Of a stretch of DNA of 64,000 bases, positions 37,346-46,605 are shown in pieces (the stretch's first letter is position 1; every line of letters begins with the position of its first letter). A model generated the notes under the pieces. The model was not told the DNA's origin and made no database searches. It saw only the letters and a program-made list of their open reading frames with translations. Source of the stretch: Bacteroides pyogenes DSM 20611 = JCM 6294 (GTDB lineage: Bacteria > Bacteroidota > Bacteroidia > Bacteroidales > Bacteroidaceae). A program made the position numbers and the translations under genes. Location of the stretch: the NCBI RefSeq assembly GCF_000428105.1, contig NZ_ATZH01000012.1, forward strand, positions 51,990 to 115,989, read 5' to 3'.

Positions 37346-40312
37346 TTACAAAGTCTGCTTCACTTCAATTTCCTCGAAGGTCTCGATAACGTCGCCTACT
37401 TTCATATCGTTGCAGTTTACCAGACTGATACCGCATTCGAAGTTCGTGCCGACTTCTTTCACATCGTCTTTAAAACGTTTCAACGCATTGATGTTCCCTG
37501 TGAAGATAACGATACCGTCGCGAATCAAACGAGCCTTGTCGCTGCGCTTTACCTTTCCGGTCTTCACCATCGCTCCGGCTACAATACCCACCTTGGTGAT
37601 ATTGAATACCTCGCGAACCTCTATCGTAGCAGTCACCTGTTCTTTCAACTCAGGCGCCAACATACCTTCCATAGCCGACTTCACTTCCTCGATGGCATCG
37701 TAGATTACCGAGTACTTACGGATGTCTACTCCATCCTGCTCTGCCATCTTGGCGGCTGCGGTGGAAGGACGCACTTGGAATCCTACGATAATCGCATCGG
37801 AAGCGGCAGCCAGAGAAACATCCGATTCGGAAATCTGACCCACTCCCTTGTGAATCACATTCACCTGAATCTGCTCTGTGGACAATTTGATCAACGAGTC
37901 GCTCAACGCCTCGACCGATCCATCCACGTCACCCTTCACGATGATGTTCAATTCCTGGAAGTTACCCAAAGCGATACGACGGCCAAGCTCATCGAGAGTC
38001 AGAATCTTCTGTGTACGCAATCCTTGCTCACGAGCCAGCTGCTCACGCTTATTCGTAATTTCACGGGCTTCCTGGTCGGTCTCTACTACATGGAACGTAT
38101 CACCGGCTGCCGGCGCTCCGTTCAATCCGAGAATCAGTGCCGGAGCAGACGGTCCCGCTTCTTTCACACGTTGGTTGCGTTCGTTGAACATAGCCTTCAC
38201 ACGTCCGTAGCTTGTTCCCGCCAGAACGATATCGCCTACTTTCAGCGTACCGTTCGACACCAGAACTGTCGCTACATATCCGCGTCCCTTATCCAACGAA
38301 GACTCGATGATAGACCCCGTGGCGTTACGGTCAGGGTTCGCTTTCAACTCAAGCATTTCAGCTTCCAGCAATACCTTTTCCATCAGTTCGGCCACACCCA
38401 GACCTTGTTTGGCTGAAATGTCCTGCGACTGATATTTACCTCCCCATTCCTCCACAAGGAAGTTCATGTTCGCAAGCTCTTCTTTAATCTTATCGGGATT
38501 GGCGGTCGGCTTATCCACCTTATTGATAGCAAACACAATAGGTACACCGGCAGCCATTGCATGATTGATCGCTTCTTTGGTTTGCGGCATCACGCTGTCG
38601 TCTGCAGCCACAATGATAATAGCGATATCCGTCACCTTAGCTCCACGGGCACGCATGGCAGTAAACGCTTCGTGCCCCGGAGTATCGAGGAAGGTTATAC
38701 GGCGCCCGTCTTCCAACTTCACATTGTAAGCTCCGATGTGCTGCGTGATACCTCCCGCTTCACCCGCAATTACATTTGCCTTGCGAATGTAGTCGAGCAA
38801 TGAAGTTTTACCGTGGTCGACGTGTCCCATAACCGTAACGATAGGCGCGCGCGGTTGCAAGTCTTCCGGTGCGTCTTCTTCTTCAACAATGGCCTGTGCC
38901 ACTTCGGCACTGATATATTCCGTCTTGAAACCGAACTCTTCGGCCACGATATTGATTGTTTCGGCATCCAGACGCTGGTTGATGGAAACCATGATTCCGA
39001 TACTCATGCAAGTAGCGATAACCTGATTGACAGAGATATCCATCATAGTTGCCAATTCGTTGGCCGTTACAAACTCCGTCAGCTTCAGCACCTTGCTTTC
39101 CGCCATTTCCTGATCTTCCAATTCCTGCATACGGCTGGAAGCCATTTCACGTTTCTCTTTACGATATTTGGAAGCCTTGCTCTTTCCTTTAGTCGTAAGG
39201 CGCGCCAATGTTTCTTTCACTTGTTTTGCTACATCCTCTTCACTGACCTCCTGCTTGATAATCGGTTTCTTAAAGCGTTCTTTACCATGACTCTTCTTGC
39301 CACCGCCTTGTCCGTTAGTTTTTCCTTGTCTCGAACCTCCGAAATGAGAAGTAGCCACGTTGTCCACATCCACTTTTTCTTTATTGATGCGATTCCGTTT
39401 CTTCTTACTTCCCCCAGCCTCAGCATCCTTTCCGCCTTTCGACAATTTTGTGTCCTCCCGGCGAATCTCCTTGATGATGGCTTCTTTCATCTGTTTTTTC
39501 TGATCCTGACGGATTTTCTCTTTCTCTTCGCGTTCCTTACGCTTTTCTTCTTTCGATTTTTTCTTCGGTCGTGTGGACTGGTTCAACGCCGCCAAGTCTA
39601 TTTGACCGATGACATTGATCTTTGCCCCCAGTTCCGGCTGACGGATCTTGAAGATTTCGTCATCCTTTGAATCCGATTCTTCGTCGGAAACAGCTTCACC
39701 CGAACCGGCAGCCTTCTTATCTTCCTTAGCCTCTTTTTCCTTTACAGGCAAGGTTTCTACTTTTGGTTCCTCTTTACTCATTTCTTTCACCACATTCTCT
39801 ACTTCCGCCGGTTTGGTTTCCACCGCCTCTTGCAGTACCCTTTCATCTTTTACCGCGGATTCTGCAACTTCTTCTTTCTTCACCTCAGCCTTTGCACTCT
39901 GTTGCCCAACTTCCGGCTGTTCTTTCTTTTCCGGCTCTTTTTCTATCTTCCGACCTCCTAAATTGTCTAAATCAATCTTTCCGACAGGTTTAAACTTCGG
40001 ACGAACATCTTCGGGAACCACAGTCTTGATCACATCGTCTGCTTTCGGTTTCTCCGGTTCTTTTGCAAAACCTTCAATCGATACCGAGGCTTTATTGCGA
40101 TCTTTATTCTGACGTTCCTGAATGAAACGCTCCGATTCAAGTCTAAGATTCTTATCTGTGCTAAACTCTTTGACGAGTATAGCGTATTGCTCCTCACTAA
40201 TTTTGGTATTAGGATTAGCCTCTACGGAATACCCTTTCTTCTGCAGGAACTCAACTACCGTTGAAATTCCCACATTTAAATCCCTTGTTACTTTGTTTAA
40301 CCTTATCGTCAT
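37346..40312 (-). CDS. infB: Translation initiation factor IF-2
   Basis: This 988-residue GTPase delivers initiator tRNA. An N-terminal IF2N helical domain ([20 protein letters not shown]) is followed by a long low-complexity region rich in lysine, glutamate and valine (residues about 75-400), a second IF2N block, and the G domain with [18 protein letters not shown] (about residue 490), [10 protein letters not shown] and AINKVDKP. The C-terminal EF-Tu-like and fMet-tRNA-binding domains are complete. It is third in rimP-nusA-infB. The first ATG is used; internal shorter forms are possible. Confidence 0.97.
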   Translation of the reverse strand: MTIRLNKVTRDLNVGISTVVEFLQKKGYSVEANPNTKISEEQYAILVKEFSTDKNLRLESERFIQERQNKDRNKASVSIEGFAKEPEKPKADDVIKTVVPEDVRPKFKPVGKIDLDNLGGRKIEKEPEKKEQPEVGQQSAKAEVKKEEVAESAVKDERVLQEAVETKPAEVENVVKEMSKEEPKVETLPVKEKEAKEDKKAAGSGEAVSDEESDSKDDEIFKIRQPELGAKINVIGQIDLAALNQSTRPKKKSKEEKRKEREEKEKIRQDQKKQMKEAIIKEIRREDTKLSKGGKDAEAGGSKKKRNRINKEKVDVDNVATSHFGGSRQGKTNGQGGGKKSHGKERFKKPIIKQEVSEEDVAKQVKETLARLTTKGKSKASKYRKEKREMASSRMQELEDQEMAESKVLKLTEFVTANELATMMDISVNQVIATCMSIGIMVSINQRLDAETINIVAEEFGFKTEYISAEVAQAIVEEEDAPEDLQPRAPIVTVMGHVDHGKTSLLDYIRKANVIAGEAGGITQHIGAYNVKLEDGRRITFLDTPGHEAFTAMRARGAKVTDIAIIIVAADDSVMPQTKEAINHAMAAGVPIVFAINKVDKPTANPDKIKEELANMNFLVEEWGGKYQSQDISAKQGLGVAELMEKVLLEAEMLELKANPDRNATGSIIESSLDKGRGYVATVLVSNGTLKVGDIVLAGTSYGRVKAMFNERNQRVKEAGPSAPALILGLNGAPAAGDTFHVVETDQEAREITNKREQLAREQGLRTQKILTLDELGRRIALGNFQELNIIVKGDVDGSVEALSDSLIKLSTEQIQVNVIHKGVGQISESDVSLAAASDAIIVGFQVRPSTAAAKMAEQDGVDIRKYSVIYDAIEEVKSAMEGMLAPELKEQVTATIEVREVFNITKVGIVAGAMVKTGKVKRSDKARLIRDGIVIFTGNINALKRFKDDVKEVGTNFECGISLVNCNDMKVGDVIETFEEIEVKQTL

Positions 40313-40374
40313 ATCTTAAATTTAATAATTAAATGGAGCCGGATTGTTATTTATTTACTGAACGGTAAATATTA

Positions 40375-41631
40375 CTATTCCTCAAACTCCGATTTCAAAA
40401 TGCGAATAACCTCGTCTACCGTTTCTTCCTCCAGGTCTGTTTTTTCAATCAACATCTCACGAGGCGCGTTCAACACCGCTTTCGCAGTATCTATTCCGAT
40501 TGCTTTGATAGCATCGATCACCCATCCGTCAATCTCATCTCTGAATTCATCGAGATAGATATCTTCATCCTGCACGCTCTCATCCAGTTCGCGGAACACG
40601 TCGATAGTATACTCGGTCAGCATACTTGCCAACTTAATGTTCAAACCGCCCTTACCGATGGCAAGCGACACCTCTTCCGGCTTCAGAAACACTTCTGCCT
40701 TTCTTTCTTCTTCGTTCAAACGGATAGAAGATATTTTAGCCGGACTCAAAGCGCGTTGAATAAACAACGATATATTCGAGGTATAGTTAATCACATCGAT
40801 ATTTTCATTACGCAACTCACGAACGATTCCGTGAATACGACTGCCCTTTACACCGACACAGGCTCCTACCGGATCTATTCTGTCATCGTAAGATTCCACC
40901 GCTATTTTGGCACGTTCACCGGGCATGCGGGCTATCTTCTTGATGGTAATCAACCCGTCGTTAATCTCGGGCACTTCCAATTCGAACAACCGTTGAAGAA
41001 AGACCGGAGAAGTACGAGACAGAATAATCTTCGGATTGTTGTTTTTATTATCCACCCTCGCTACTACGGCACGCGCCATTTCCCCTTTCCGGTAAAAATC
41101 GCTTGGAATCTGTTCGGTTTTAGGGAGTAACAGTTCATTGCCTTCATCATCCAAAAGCAAAATCTCCTTTTTCCAAATCTGGTATACTTCCGCATTGATG
41201 ATGGTTCCCACCTTATCTATATACTTATTATACAGACTGTCCTTTTCCAATTCCAGAATTTTGGAAGCCAACGTCTGACGAAGGTTAAGGATGGCGCGAC
41301 GCCCGAACTTGGCAAAGATAACCTCGTCAGTCACCTCCTCGCCCACTTCGTACGAAGCATCGATTTCGCGCGCTTCGGTAAGCGAAATTTGCATATTGGG
41401 ATTCGTCAATTCCTCATCCGCCACAACTTCACGGTTACGCCATATTTCAAAATCCCCCTTATCCGGGTTCACGATTACGTCGTAATTTTCATCGGTGCCA
41501 AACATTTTCGCGATTACGCTACGGAACGACTCTTCGAGCACGCTCACCATTGTAGTTCTATCGATATTCTTCAGTTCTTTAAATTCCGAAAATGTGTCAA
41601 TCAAGCTGATTGTCTCTTCTTTTTTGGCCAT
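40375..41631 (-). CDS. nusA: Transcription termination/antitermination protein NusA
   Basis: This 418-residue RNA polymerase-binding protein has an N-terminal domain, an S1 domain (TIINAEVYQIWKKEILLL and following) and two KH domains (DPVGACVGVKGSRIHGIVREL and VSLAIGKGGLNIKLASML). Like other Bacteroidetes NusA proteins it has no long C-terminal acidic repeats. It modulates pausing, termination and rRNA antitermination. It starts 2 bp after the rimP stop and is followed by infB after 62 bp. Confidence 0.96.
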   Translation of the reverse strand: MAKKEETISLIDTFSEFKELKNIDRTTMVSVLEESFRSVIAKMFGTDENYDVIVNPDKGDFEIWRNREVVADEELTNPNMQISLTEAREIDASYEVGEEVTDEVIFAKFGRRAILNLRQTLASKILELEKDSLYNKYIDKVGTIINAEVYQIWKKEILLLDDEGNELLLPKTEQIPSDFYRKGEMARAVVARVDNKNNNPKIILSRTSPVFLQRLFELEVPEINDGLITIKKIARMPGERAKIAVESYDDRIDPVGACVGVKGSRIHGIVRELRNENIDVINYTSNISLFIQRALSPAKISSIRLNEEERKAEVFLKPEEVSLAIGKGGLNIKLASMLTEYTIDVFRELDESVQDEDIYLDEFRDEIDGWVIDAIKAIGIDTAKAVLNAPREMLIEKTDLEEETVDEVIRILKSEFEE

Positions 41632-41633
41632 AA

Positions 41634-42101
41634 CTATTTAAAACTAATTAAGTATTTAGTGTATTTTATTTGCTCGTAAGTAAAGGTCTCATCTTCTTCC
41701 ACCATTTTTGGACGCTTCGCTCCTTCAGGCTTCACTTTCTTCTGAACCCCCAGCGTGAATTTTTCCTCATCGGCGTCTTTCAGCACTCCGGCCAGTTTGC
41801 GTCCGTCCTTAGTTAAGACTTCCACTTCCTGCCCGACATGGATGTAATACTGCTGCAACACTTTGAAAGGCTGTCCGATTCCGGCCGAACCCACTTCCAA
41901 TTCATAATCCTCCTCTTCACGGTTCAACTTCGACTCGATGTAACGGCTAAGCTCTACGCAGTCTTCAATCCAAACGCCTTCGGCATGGTCAATCTCAACC
42001 ACAATTTTATCATCAGGGCTTACGGTCACTTCCACCAGAAAGTAATCTTTTCCCTCCAGCCATTCTTCAACAATTTGAGATACAGTTTTCTTTTCTATCA
42101 T
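41634..42101 (-). CDS. rimP: Ribosome maturation factor RimP
   Basis: This 155-residue protein matches RimP, needed for 30S subunit maturation: an N-terminal alpha/beta domain (VTVSPDDKIVVEIDHAEGVWIEDCVELSRYIE), the conserved YELEVGSAGIGQPFKVLQQYYIHVGQEVEV hinge and a C-terminal SH3-like domain. It is the first gene of rimP-nusA-infB, with a consensus promoter immediately upstream. Confidence 0.95.
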   Translation of the reverse strand: MIEKKTVSQIVEEWLEGKDYFLVEVTVSPDDKIVVEIDHAEGVWIEDCVELSRYIESKLNREEEDYELEVGSAGIGQPFKVLQQYYIHVGQEVEVLTKDGRKLAGVLKDADEEKFTLGVQKKVKPEGAKRPKMVEEDETFTYEQIKYTKYLISFK

Positions 42102-42168
42102 TTATTTGCTATATAAGAACAAAAAAAGGAGCTTAATTGCCCCTCCACCTTTCATCCGTTTTCGGTTG

Positions 42169-42199
42169 CAAAGATATAAATAATCTATTCGACTACAAA
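42169..42199 (-). promoter_or_regulatory. Bacteroides-type promoter for rimP-nusA-infB
   Basis: On the minus strand TTTG (plus 42196-42199) is followed after exactly 19 bp by TATCTTTG (plus 42169-42176), a full match to the Bacteroidetes consensus, 68 bp upstream of the rimP start. Confidence 0.85.
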
Positions 42200-42274
42200 A
42201 CATTAAATAAAAAAAGTATGATTTAACGCCCCGATATTCGTATCTTTACACCCTAATCTTAAAAAATAGCGGTT

Positions 42275-42670
42275 ATGGCGCACAGACTCAACACGAATAA
42301 ACAGTTTATGATAGGCAACGGCATTCTGGCTTTCGCAGTCATTTTTGTCGTGGTAATCTTTGTGTATATGAGCCTTCGATTGCAAAGAGACAAACAAGCA
42401 GAACTGCATTTTACCGAAACGTATACCATCAGCCTGACCAAAGGATTTGCCGGAGACTCGATTTCGTTGTTTGTAAACGACAGCCTTATCGACAGCCGCA
42501 AGATGACCGATGAGCCATGCACCATTAAGTTCGGACGGTTTGCCGAACAAAGCGCACTGCTCATCGTAGACAACCGGACAGACGAAGTTTCCACGTTCGA
42601 CCTGAGCGAAAAAGGAGGCGTTTACCGTTTTGAAAGAGATGAAGACGGTATCAAGCAATTGCCCCGGTAA
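42275..42670 (+). CDS. Conserved hypothetical protein with one N-terminal transmembrane helix
   Basis: This 131-residue protein has a basic N-terminus, one transmembrane segment (residues 14-33, GILAFAVIFVVVIFVYMSL) and a soluble C-terminal domain with short beta-strand-like segments (YTISLTKGFAGDSISLFVNDSLI, CTIKFGRFAEQSALLIVDN). No catalytic motif is visible and I do not recognise a named family. It is divergent from rimP and convergent with the metalloprotease gene. Confidence 0.7.
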   Translation: MAHRLNTNKQFMIGNGILAFAVIFVVVIFVYMSLRLQRDKQAELHFTETYTISLTKGFAGDSISLFVNDSLIDSRKMTDEPCTIKFGRFAEQSALLIVDNRTDEVSTFDLSEKGGVYRFERDEDGIKQLPR

Positions 42671-42727
42671 ATTTCTTGATGGCTATCAGGGTAAAGAGAC
42701 ACGCAACCATACCTCCATAGCCAATCG

Positions 42728-43426
42728 TCACACCTCCGCTCGATATTGCTTCAATTCTTCACGCAAAGAAAAAGCTTTGCCTTCCGTCAACTCATCGAGC
42801 AACCGCCAAAAACGATCGCCATGATTCATCTCACGCGTATGGCAAAGCTCATGAAGCAGCACATAGTCTACAAGATGCACGGGCAAAAGAAGCAGGAAGC
42901 AAGAAAGATTGATGCCCTTATTTGCCGAACAACTGCCCCAACGCCCACGACTGGAACCGATTCGCACATTGCTGTATGACAGCCCGTTTTGTCGGGCGAG
43001 CCGGTCTAAGCGCAGGGGAAGGATGTTGCGTGCATTCTTCTTCAACGATTCTTCAATTACCTTACGCAGCCAATGTTGCAGTTTCTCGTTCGCAAAGTCG
43101 GTTTCACGGGGACAGACAATCTCCATATACCCCGGCTTCAAATTGGCAAAAAAACAATCCGTATCGCCCGAAACCAAAGAAAGCTGAAAGAAATACGTAT
43201 CAATCTTATAATCCAGATCAATGGAAGGACGGGAAATTTGCCTGCGGGCAATAACCAAACGTCCGCGCAACTCTTCCACCGCCCGGTTTATTTCTTTCAA
43301 AGAAATACCCGGAGGAACAGAAACATAAACAGCATCGCTCTTTGTCCGGAACACAATTTTCCGCGCCCTCGGATGAGTGCGTATAATCAAGCGTCCTATT
43401 TCTTTGTCGTCTACAACTGCATTCAT
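42728..43426 (-). CDS. YgjP-like M48-family metallopeptidase
   Basis: This 232-residue protein belongs to the DUF45/YgjP group of zinc-dependent peptidases. The zinc-binding motif HELCH is at residues 192-196, with a third ligand in NHGDRFW (His202), and the conserved GSSRGRWGSCSANKGINL block precedes it. There is no signal peptide, so it is cytoplasmic. The physiological substrate of this group is not well known. A consensus promoter lies directly upstream. Confidence 0.88.
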   Translation of the reverse strand: MNAVVDDKEIGRLIIRTHPRARKIVFRTKSDAVYVSVPPGISLKEINRAVEELRGRLVIARRQISRPSIDLDYKIDTYFFQLSLVSGDTDCFFANLKPGYMEIVCPRETDFANEKLQHWLRKVIEESLKKNARNILPLRLDRLARQNGLSYSNVRIGSSRGRWGSCSANKGINLSCFLLLLPVHLVDYVLLHELCHTREMNHGDRFWRLLDELTEGKAFSLREELKQYRAEV

Positions 43427-43478
43427 GTATATTTATCCGCGAATCACGAACCGATTCTGTAAAAAAGAATATTCCATG

Positions 43479-43509
43479 CAAAGATATATACCCGCCTGAG
43501 ATAAACAAA
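43479..43509 (-). promoter_or_regulatory. Bacteroides-type promoter for the YgjP-like gene
   Basis: On the minus strand TTTG (plus 43506-43509) is followed after 19 bp by TATCTTTG (plus 43479-43486), 53 bp upstream of the start codon. Confidence 0.8.
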
Positions 43510-43540
43510 TCAGAAAGCTATTTTTTTCAAAGGATTTACC

Positions 43541-43548
43541 TACCTTTG
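43541..43548 (+). promoter_or_regulatory. -7 box for the secreted peptidase gene
   Basis: TACCTTTG, the consensus Bacteroidetes -7 element, 26 bp upstream of the ATG at 43574. The region 19 bp upstream is T-rich without an exact TTTG. Confidence 0.6.
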
Positions 43549-43573
43549 CCCACAAACCAAATGATATCGCAAC

Positions 43574-44872
43574 ATGAAAATCCCACGTACTTGCCATGCC
43601 GTATGTCTGATACTCATGCTAATCGGCATACCGGCAACATTATCTGCGCAGACAACCCTGCTGGATAAGCTGAATGAGATTTCCGCCATAACGGAAATCA
43701 AACCTCTTGAATCTGAAAAATTTACCGAAAAGTATGTAGCTTATTTCACTCAACCCTTGAACCACAAGTCTCCGGAAAAAGGGAATTTCCGACAAAGGGT
43801 TATTGTGGCTCATGTCGGGTTCGACCGTCCTACGGTAATTGTGACCGAAGGATATGCGGCGGAATACGCTTTCCACCCCAAATACCGCGAAGAACTCTCG
43901 AAGTTGCTAAATGCCAATATGATATTCGTGGAGTATCGCTATTTTTCAAAATCCACTCCCGACCCCAAAGACTGGCAATACCTGACAGCGGAAAACTCTG
44001 CTGACGATCTGCATGCCGTTACTTCCGCTTTCAAAAATATCTATCCGGGTAAATGGATTGCGACGGGTATCAGCAAAGGAGGGCAAACCACTCTGCTATA
44101 CCGTACATTCTATCCCGACGATGTGGACATCTCCGTTCCTTACGTAGCTCCTCTTTGCTATGCGGCGGAAGACGGAAGACACGAGCCTTTTCTCAGAAAG
44201 ATATCCACTCCCGAGAATCGCAAATTGGTTGAGAACTTCCAAATGGAAGCGCTGAAACGAAAACCCGCGCTACTTCCTCTCTTCAAACAATATTGTACGG
44301 AAAAAGGTTATCAGTTCCGCGCCTCCATCGAAGAGATATACGACTATTCGGTGTTGGAATACGCCTTTGCGCTTTGGCAGTGGGGTACTCCCGTGGAAAA
44401 CATTCCTGCCCCGGACGCTACCGATGACGAGATATTGACCCACCTGCTGGATATCAGTAATCCCAATTATTTCATGAAAAACAACCCTGCCGCCCCTTTT
44501 TTTGTACAGGCTGCACGCGAATTAGGGTATTACGGCTACGATATCCGCCCATTCAAAAAGCACCTTTCCATCAAGTCGAGCAAAGGATACCTGCATCGGC
44601 TGATGCTTCCTGAAGAGTTGAAGGGGATACCTTTCGACAAGACGCTAAGCAAGAAAATCACCCGGTTCTTGAAAAAGAATGATCCGAAAATGATATTTAT
44701 TTACGGCGAAAACGACCCGTGGACGGCAGCCGGAGTAACCTGGTTGAAAAAGAAAAACAACATACACGTGTTTATAGAGCCCGGTGGAAGTCACAAAGCG
44801 CGTATCAGCACACTGCCCGAAGCAGAAAAAGAAAAAGCGATAAACCTTATTAACAAGTGGCTATACTTGTAA
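43574..44872 (+). CDS. Secreted S28/S37-type serine peptidase (tripeptidyl aminopeptidase-like)
   Basis: This 432-residue protein has a signal peptide (LILMLIGIPATLSAQ) and an alpha/beta-hydrolase fold. The nucleophile motif GISKGGQ places the catalytic serine at residue 167; a likely acid is in YGENDPWTAAG and the histidine in EPGGSHKARI. The opening YVAYFTQPLNHKSPEKGNFRQRV and EYRYFSKSTP blocks are typical of Bacteroidetes S28/PS-10 peptidases, which remove short peptides from N-termini. It is probably periplasmic or surface-exposed. Single gene with its own -7 box, followed by a META-domain lipoprotein. Confidence 0.85.
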   Translation: MKIPRTCHAVCLILMLIGIPATLSAQTTLLDKLNEISAITEIKPLESEKFTEKYVAYFTQPLNHKSPEKGNFRQRVIVAHVGFDRPTVIVTEGYAAEYAFHPKYREELSKLLNANMIFVEYRYFSKSTPDPKDWQYLTAENSADDLHAVTSAFKNIYPGKWIATGISKGGQTTLLYRTFYPDDVDISVPYVAPLCYAAEDGRHEPFLRKISTPENRKLVENFQMEALKRKPALLPLFKQYCTEKGYQFRASIEEIYDYSVLEYAFALWQWGTPVENIPAPDATDDEILTHLLDISNPNYFMKNNPAAPFFVQAARELGYYGYDIRPFKKHLSIKSSKGYLHRLMLPEELKGIPFDKTLSKKITRFLKKNDPKMIFIYGENDPWTAAGVTWLKKKNNIHVFIEPGGSHKARISTLPEAEKEKAINLINKWLYL

Positions 44873-44921
44873 AGAGACGAAACAATGATCTTAAAAAAAT
44901 TAAACATTAATACAAAGAGCA

Positions 44922-45356
44922 ATGAAAAATAAGAAAATGATGTTCGGGTTGGTATTCAGCCTTTTGCTACTCTCGTCGTGCAAGAATACAAAAAACACAG
45001 TAACTATGTCCGAATTAAAAGGCGAATGGAATATTGTGGAGGTAAACAGACAGGAAGTGTCGGCCAATCCGTTACCTTTTATCGGTTTTGATACAGAAGA
45101 AAAAAGGATTTACGGAAACAGCGGGTGCAACCGTATTATGGGAGGTTTCAGACTATCGAATAAGAATGACAAGATAGAATTGGAAGAAATAGCGGGCACT
45201 ATGATGGCATGTCCTGACATGGAATTGGAGACAAACGTACTGAAGGCGCTTTCGGAAGCAAGCCGAATCAGACATGGAGACGAAGAGGATGAAATTATTC
45301 TATCCGATAAAAGCGGCAATCCGGTGATTCTGCTGAAGAAGAAAACACATGAATAA
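44922..45356 (+). CDS. META-domain (HslJ-like) lipoprotein
   Basis: This 144-residue protein has a lipoprotein signal (FSLLLLSSC, Cys20) and a META domain: ELKGEWNIVEVN, FDTEEKRIYGNSGCNRIMGGF and AGTMMACPDME are the hallmark blocks. META-domain proteins such as HslJ are small envelope proteins linked to stress and antibiotic tolerance; the molecular activity is unknown. It lies 49 bp after the peptidase gene and is followed by a terminator. Confidence 0.88.
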   Translation: MKNKKMMFGLVFSLLLLSSCKNTKNTVTMSELKGEWNIVEVNRQEVSANPLPFIGFDTEEKRIYGNSGCNRIMGGFRLSNKNDKIELEEIAGTMMACPDMELETNVLKALSEASRIRHGDEEDEIILSDKSGNPVILLKKKTHE

Positions 45357-45402
45357 ATACGGTTGTATAAAAAAAGTTCATACCGCATAAAAAGAAGCTC
45401 TG

Positions 45403-45468
45403 TTCTGTCTCGAAGGAAAGAGTCTTGCTTAAATAGGAAACAGCGTTTGCCTAAATAAAACAATCTTT
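45403..45468. repeat. Possible short 22-bp tandem repeat
   Basis: TTGCTTAAATAGGAAACAG (45425) and TTGCCTAAATAAAACAATC (45447) are 22 bp apart, and a weaker related segment (GAAGGAAAGAGTC) precedes them in the same phase. The last unit forms part of the terminator stem that follows. Confidence 0.45.
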
Positions 45469-45490
45469 TTAGGCAAATGCATTTTTTGTT
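45443..45490 (+). terminator. Terminator after the META-domain gene
   Basis: GCGTTTGCCTAAA (45443-45455) pairs with TTTAGGCAAATGC (45468-45480), 13 bp with one G-U, followed by ATTTTTTGTT. Confidence 0.8.
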
Positions 45491-45593
45491 ATATAGGCAG
45501 TGCAACTTTTTCTCTATCAGCTACGTCTAATAAATATAGCATGGATAGGCAATTAGTAAACCTTATACTTATAAACTCATAAAAACCAACGAA

Positions 45594-46376
45594 ATGAAAA
45601 CATTTTCCTTAAGCCTGATGATGTCTGTGTTGCTGCTGACATCGTTCACAATCGCTCATGCACAAACCAAGCGCGTAGTAGCCAGCAAAAACTATGTTAC
45701 CCAAAAAGTGGAAGCAGACCGTTTCAACGCCATTCAATTATTGGGAAGCGCCGACATCGTGTACAGACAATCCGCTTCCACCACTGTGGAAATTTACGGC
45801 TCCGACAACATTGTTCCGTTGCTAGAAACATATACCAGCAAAGGCACACTGACCGTAAAATTCAAGAAAAATACCCGTATCATCAATAGGGGCAAGCTCA
45901 TCGTCAAGGTTTCTTCACCCGAACTGAACAAGATCACCGTCAACGGTTCGGGAGACATCAAATTGGCCAACGGCATACAGACAAACAAAAACATAGATGT
46001 TACCGTCAACGGATCGGGCGATATAGCAGGAGAAGGCTTTCAATGCGAAGCGATAACCGTCTCCGTCAGAGGGTCGGGCGATATCAAACTGCAAAAGATA
46101 CAAAGCAAGACATGCGTTGTGAGCATAGCCGGATCGGGCGATGTGGTTCTTAGTGGACAAACGGGCGAAGCGAAATACCGCATCGCAGGTTCCGGAGACA
46201 TCTCAGCTTCCGGTCTGCGGGCAGTCAACACATCGGCTAGCGTCTCCGGTTCGGGCGATATAAAGTGTCATGCCGACAAGAAACTCACAGCGCGCGTTTC
46301 CGGTAGCGGAAGCGTGGCTTACAAGGGCAATCCCAAAGAGATAGACGCCCCACGCAAAAAGATACGAAAGCTGTAA
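45594..46376 (+). CDS. Secreted head-GIN-domain (DUF2807) protein
   Basis: This 260-residue protein has a signal peptide (LMMSVLLLTSFTIAHAQ) and a DUF2807/head-GIN domain: FNAIQLLGSADIVYRQ followed by at least six repeats of a GSGDI-type turn (NGSGDIKL, NGSGDIAG, RGSGDIKL, AGSGDVVL, AGSGDISA, SGSGDIKC) that build a right-handed beta-solenoid. Such proteins are common in Bacteroidetes envelopes; an adhesin or sensor role has been proposed but not shown. It is a single gene between a terminator and a convergent acyl-CoA ligase gene. Confidence 0.9.
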   Translation: MKTFSLSLMMSVLLLTSFTIAHAQTKRVVASKNYVTQKVEADRFNAIQLLGSADIVYRQSASTTVEIYGSDNIVPLLETYTSKGTLTVKFKKNTRIINRGKLIVKVSSPELNKITVNGSGDIKLANGIQTNKNIDVTVNGSGDIAGEGFQCEAITVSVRGSGDIKLQKIQSKTCVVSIAGSGDVVLSGQTGEAKYRIAGSGDISASGLRAVNTSASVSGSGDIKCHADKKLTARVSGSGSVAYKGNPKEIDAPRKKIRKL

Positions 46377-46427
46377 CAAGACCTGAGCCTATCGTTCTTA
46401 TATATAATTATGGTGTGTCTTCATAAA

Positions 46428-46467
46428 CTTACCCAAGAATAGGGCAACGTCCCTAAGCTTGGGTAAG
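46428..46467. terminator. Bidirectional hairpin between convergent genes
   Basis: CTTACCCAAG (46428-46437) and CTTGGGTAAG (46458-46467) form a 10-bp stem with an inner TAGGG/CCCTA stem. It lies between the head-GIN gene and the convergent acyl-CoA ligase gene; T runs are poor on both sides. Confidence 0.55.
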
Positions 46468-46503
46468 ATTTAAGTGATTCTATTGGGAAAACAGCGCAAC
46501 AAA

Positions 46504-46605
46504 GATGGAGAAAACAACCGGCCTTCCGGTCAGACTATCGCAAGCCCAACATCATCACCTCGCTGGAATGATGGAGAAAGCAACCGGTCTTCCGGTCAGA
46601 CTATC
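46504..46605. repeat. 66-bp-spaced direct repeat spanning the acyl-CoA ligase stop codon
   Basis: A 36-bp segment beginning GATGGAGAAAACAACCGG at 46504 recurs at 46570 (GATGGAGAAAGCAACCGG) with two differences; both contain the hairpin ACCGG-nnnn-CCGGT. The 46570 copy covers the ligase stop codon and last codons; the 46504 copy is downstream of the gene, with 30 bp of unique sequence between. Confidence 0.9.

Noticed and set aside
42203..42658. 151-codon open frame antisense to the membrane hypothetical at 42275
   Set aside because: The plus-strand frame has a clear transmembrane start and soluble domain; the antisense frame has no structure of its own.
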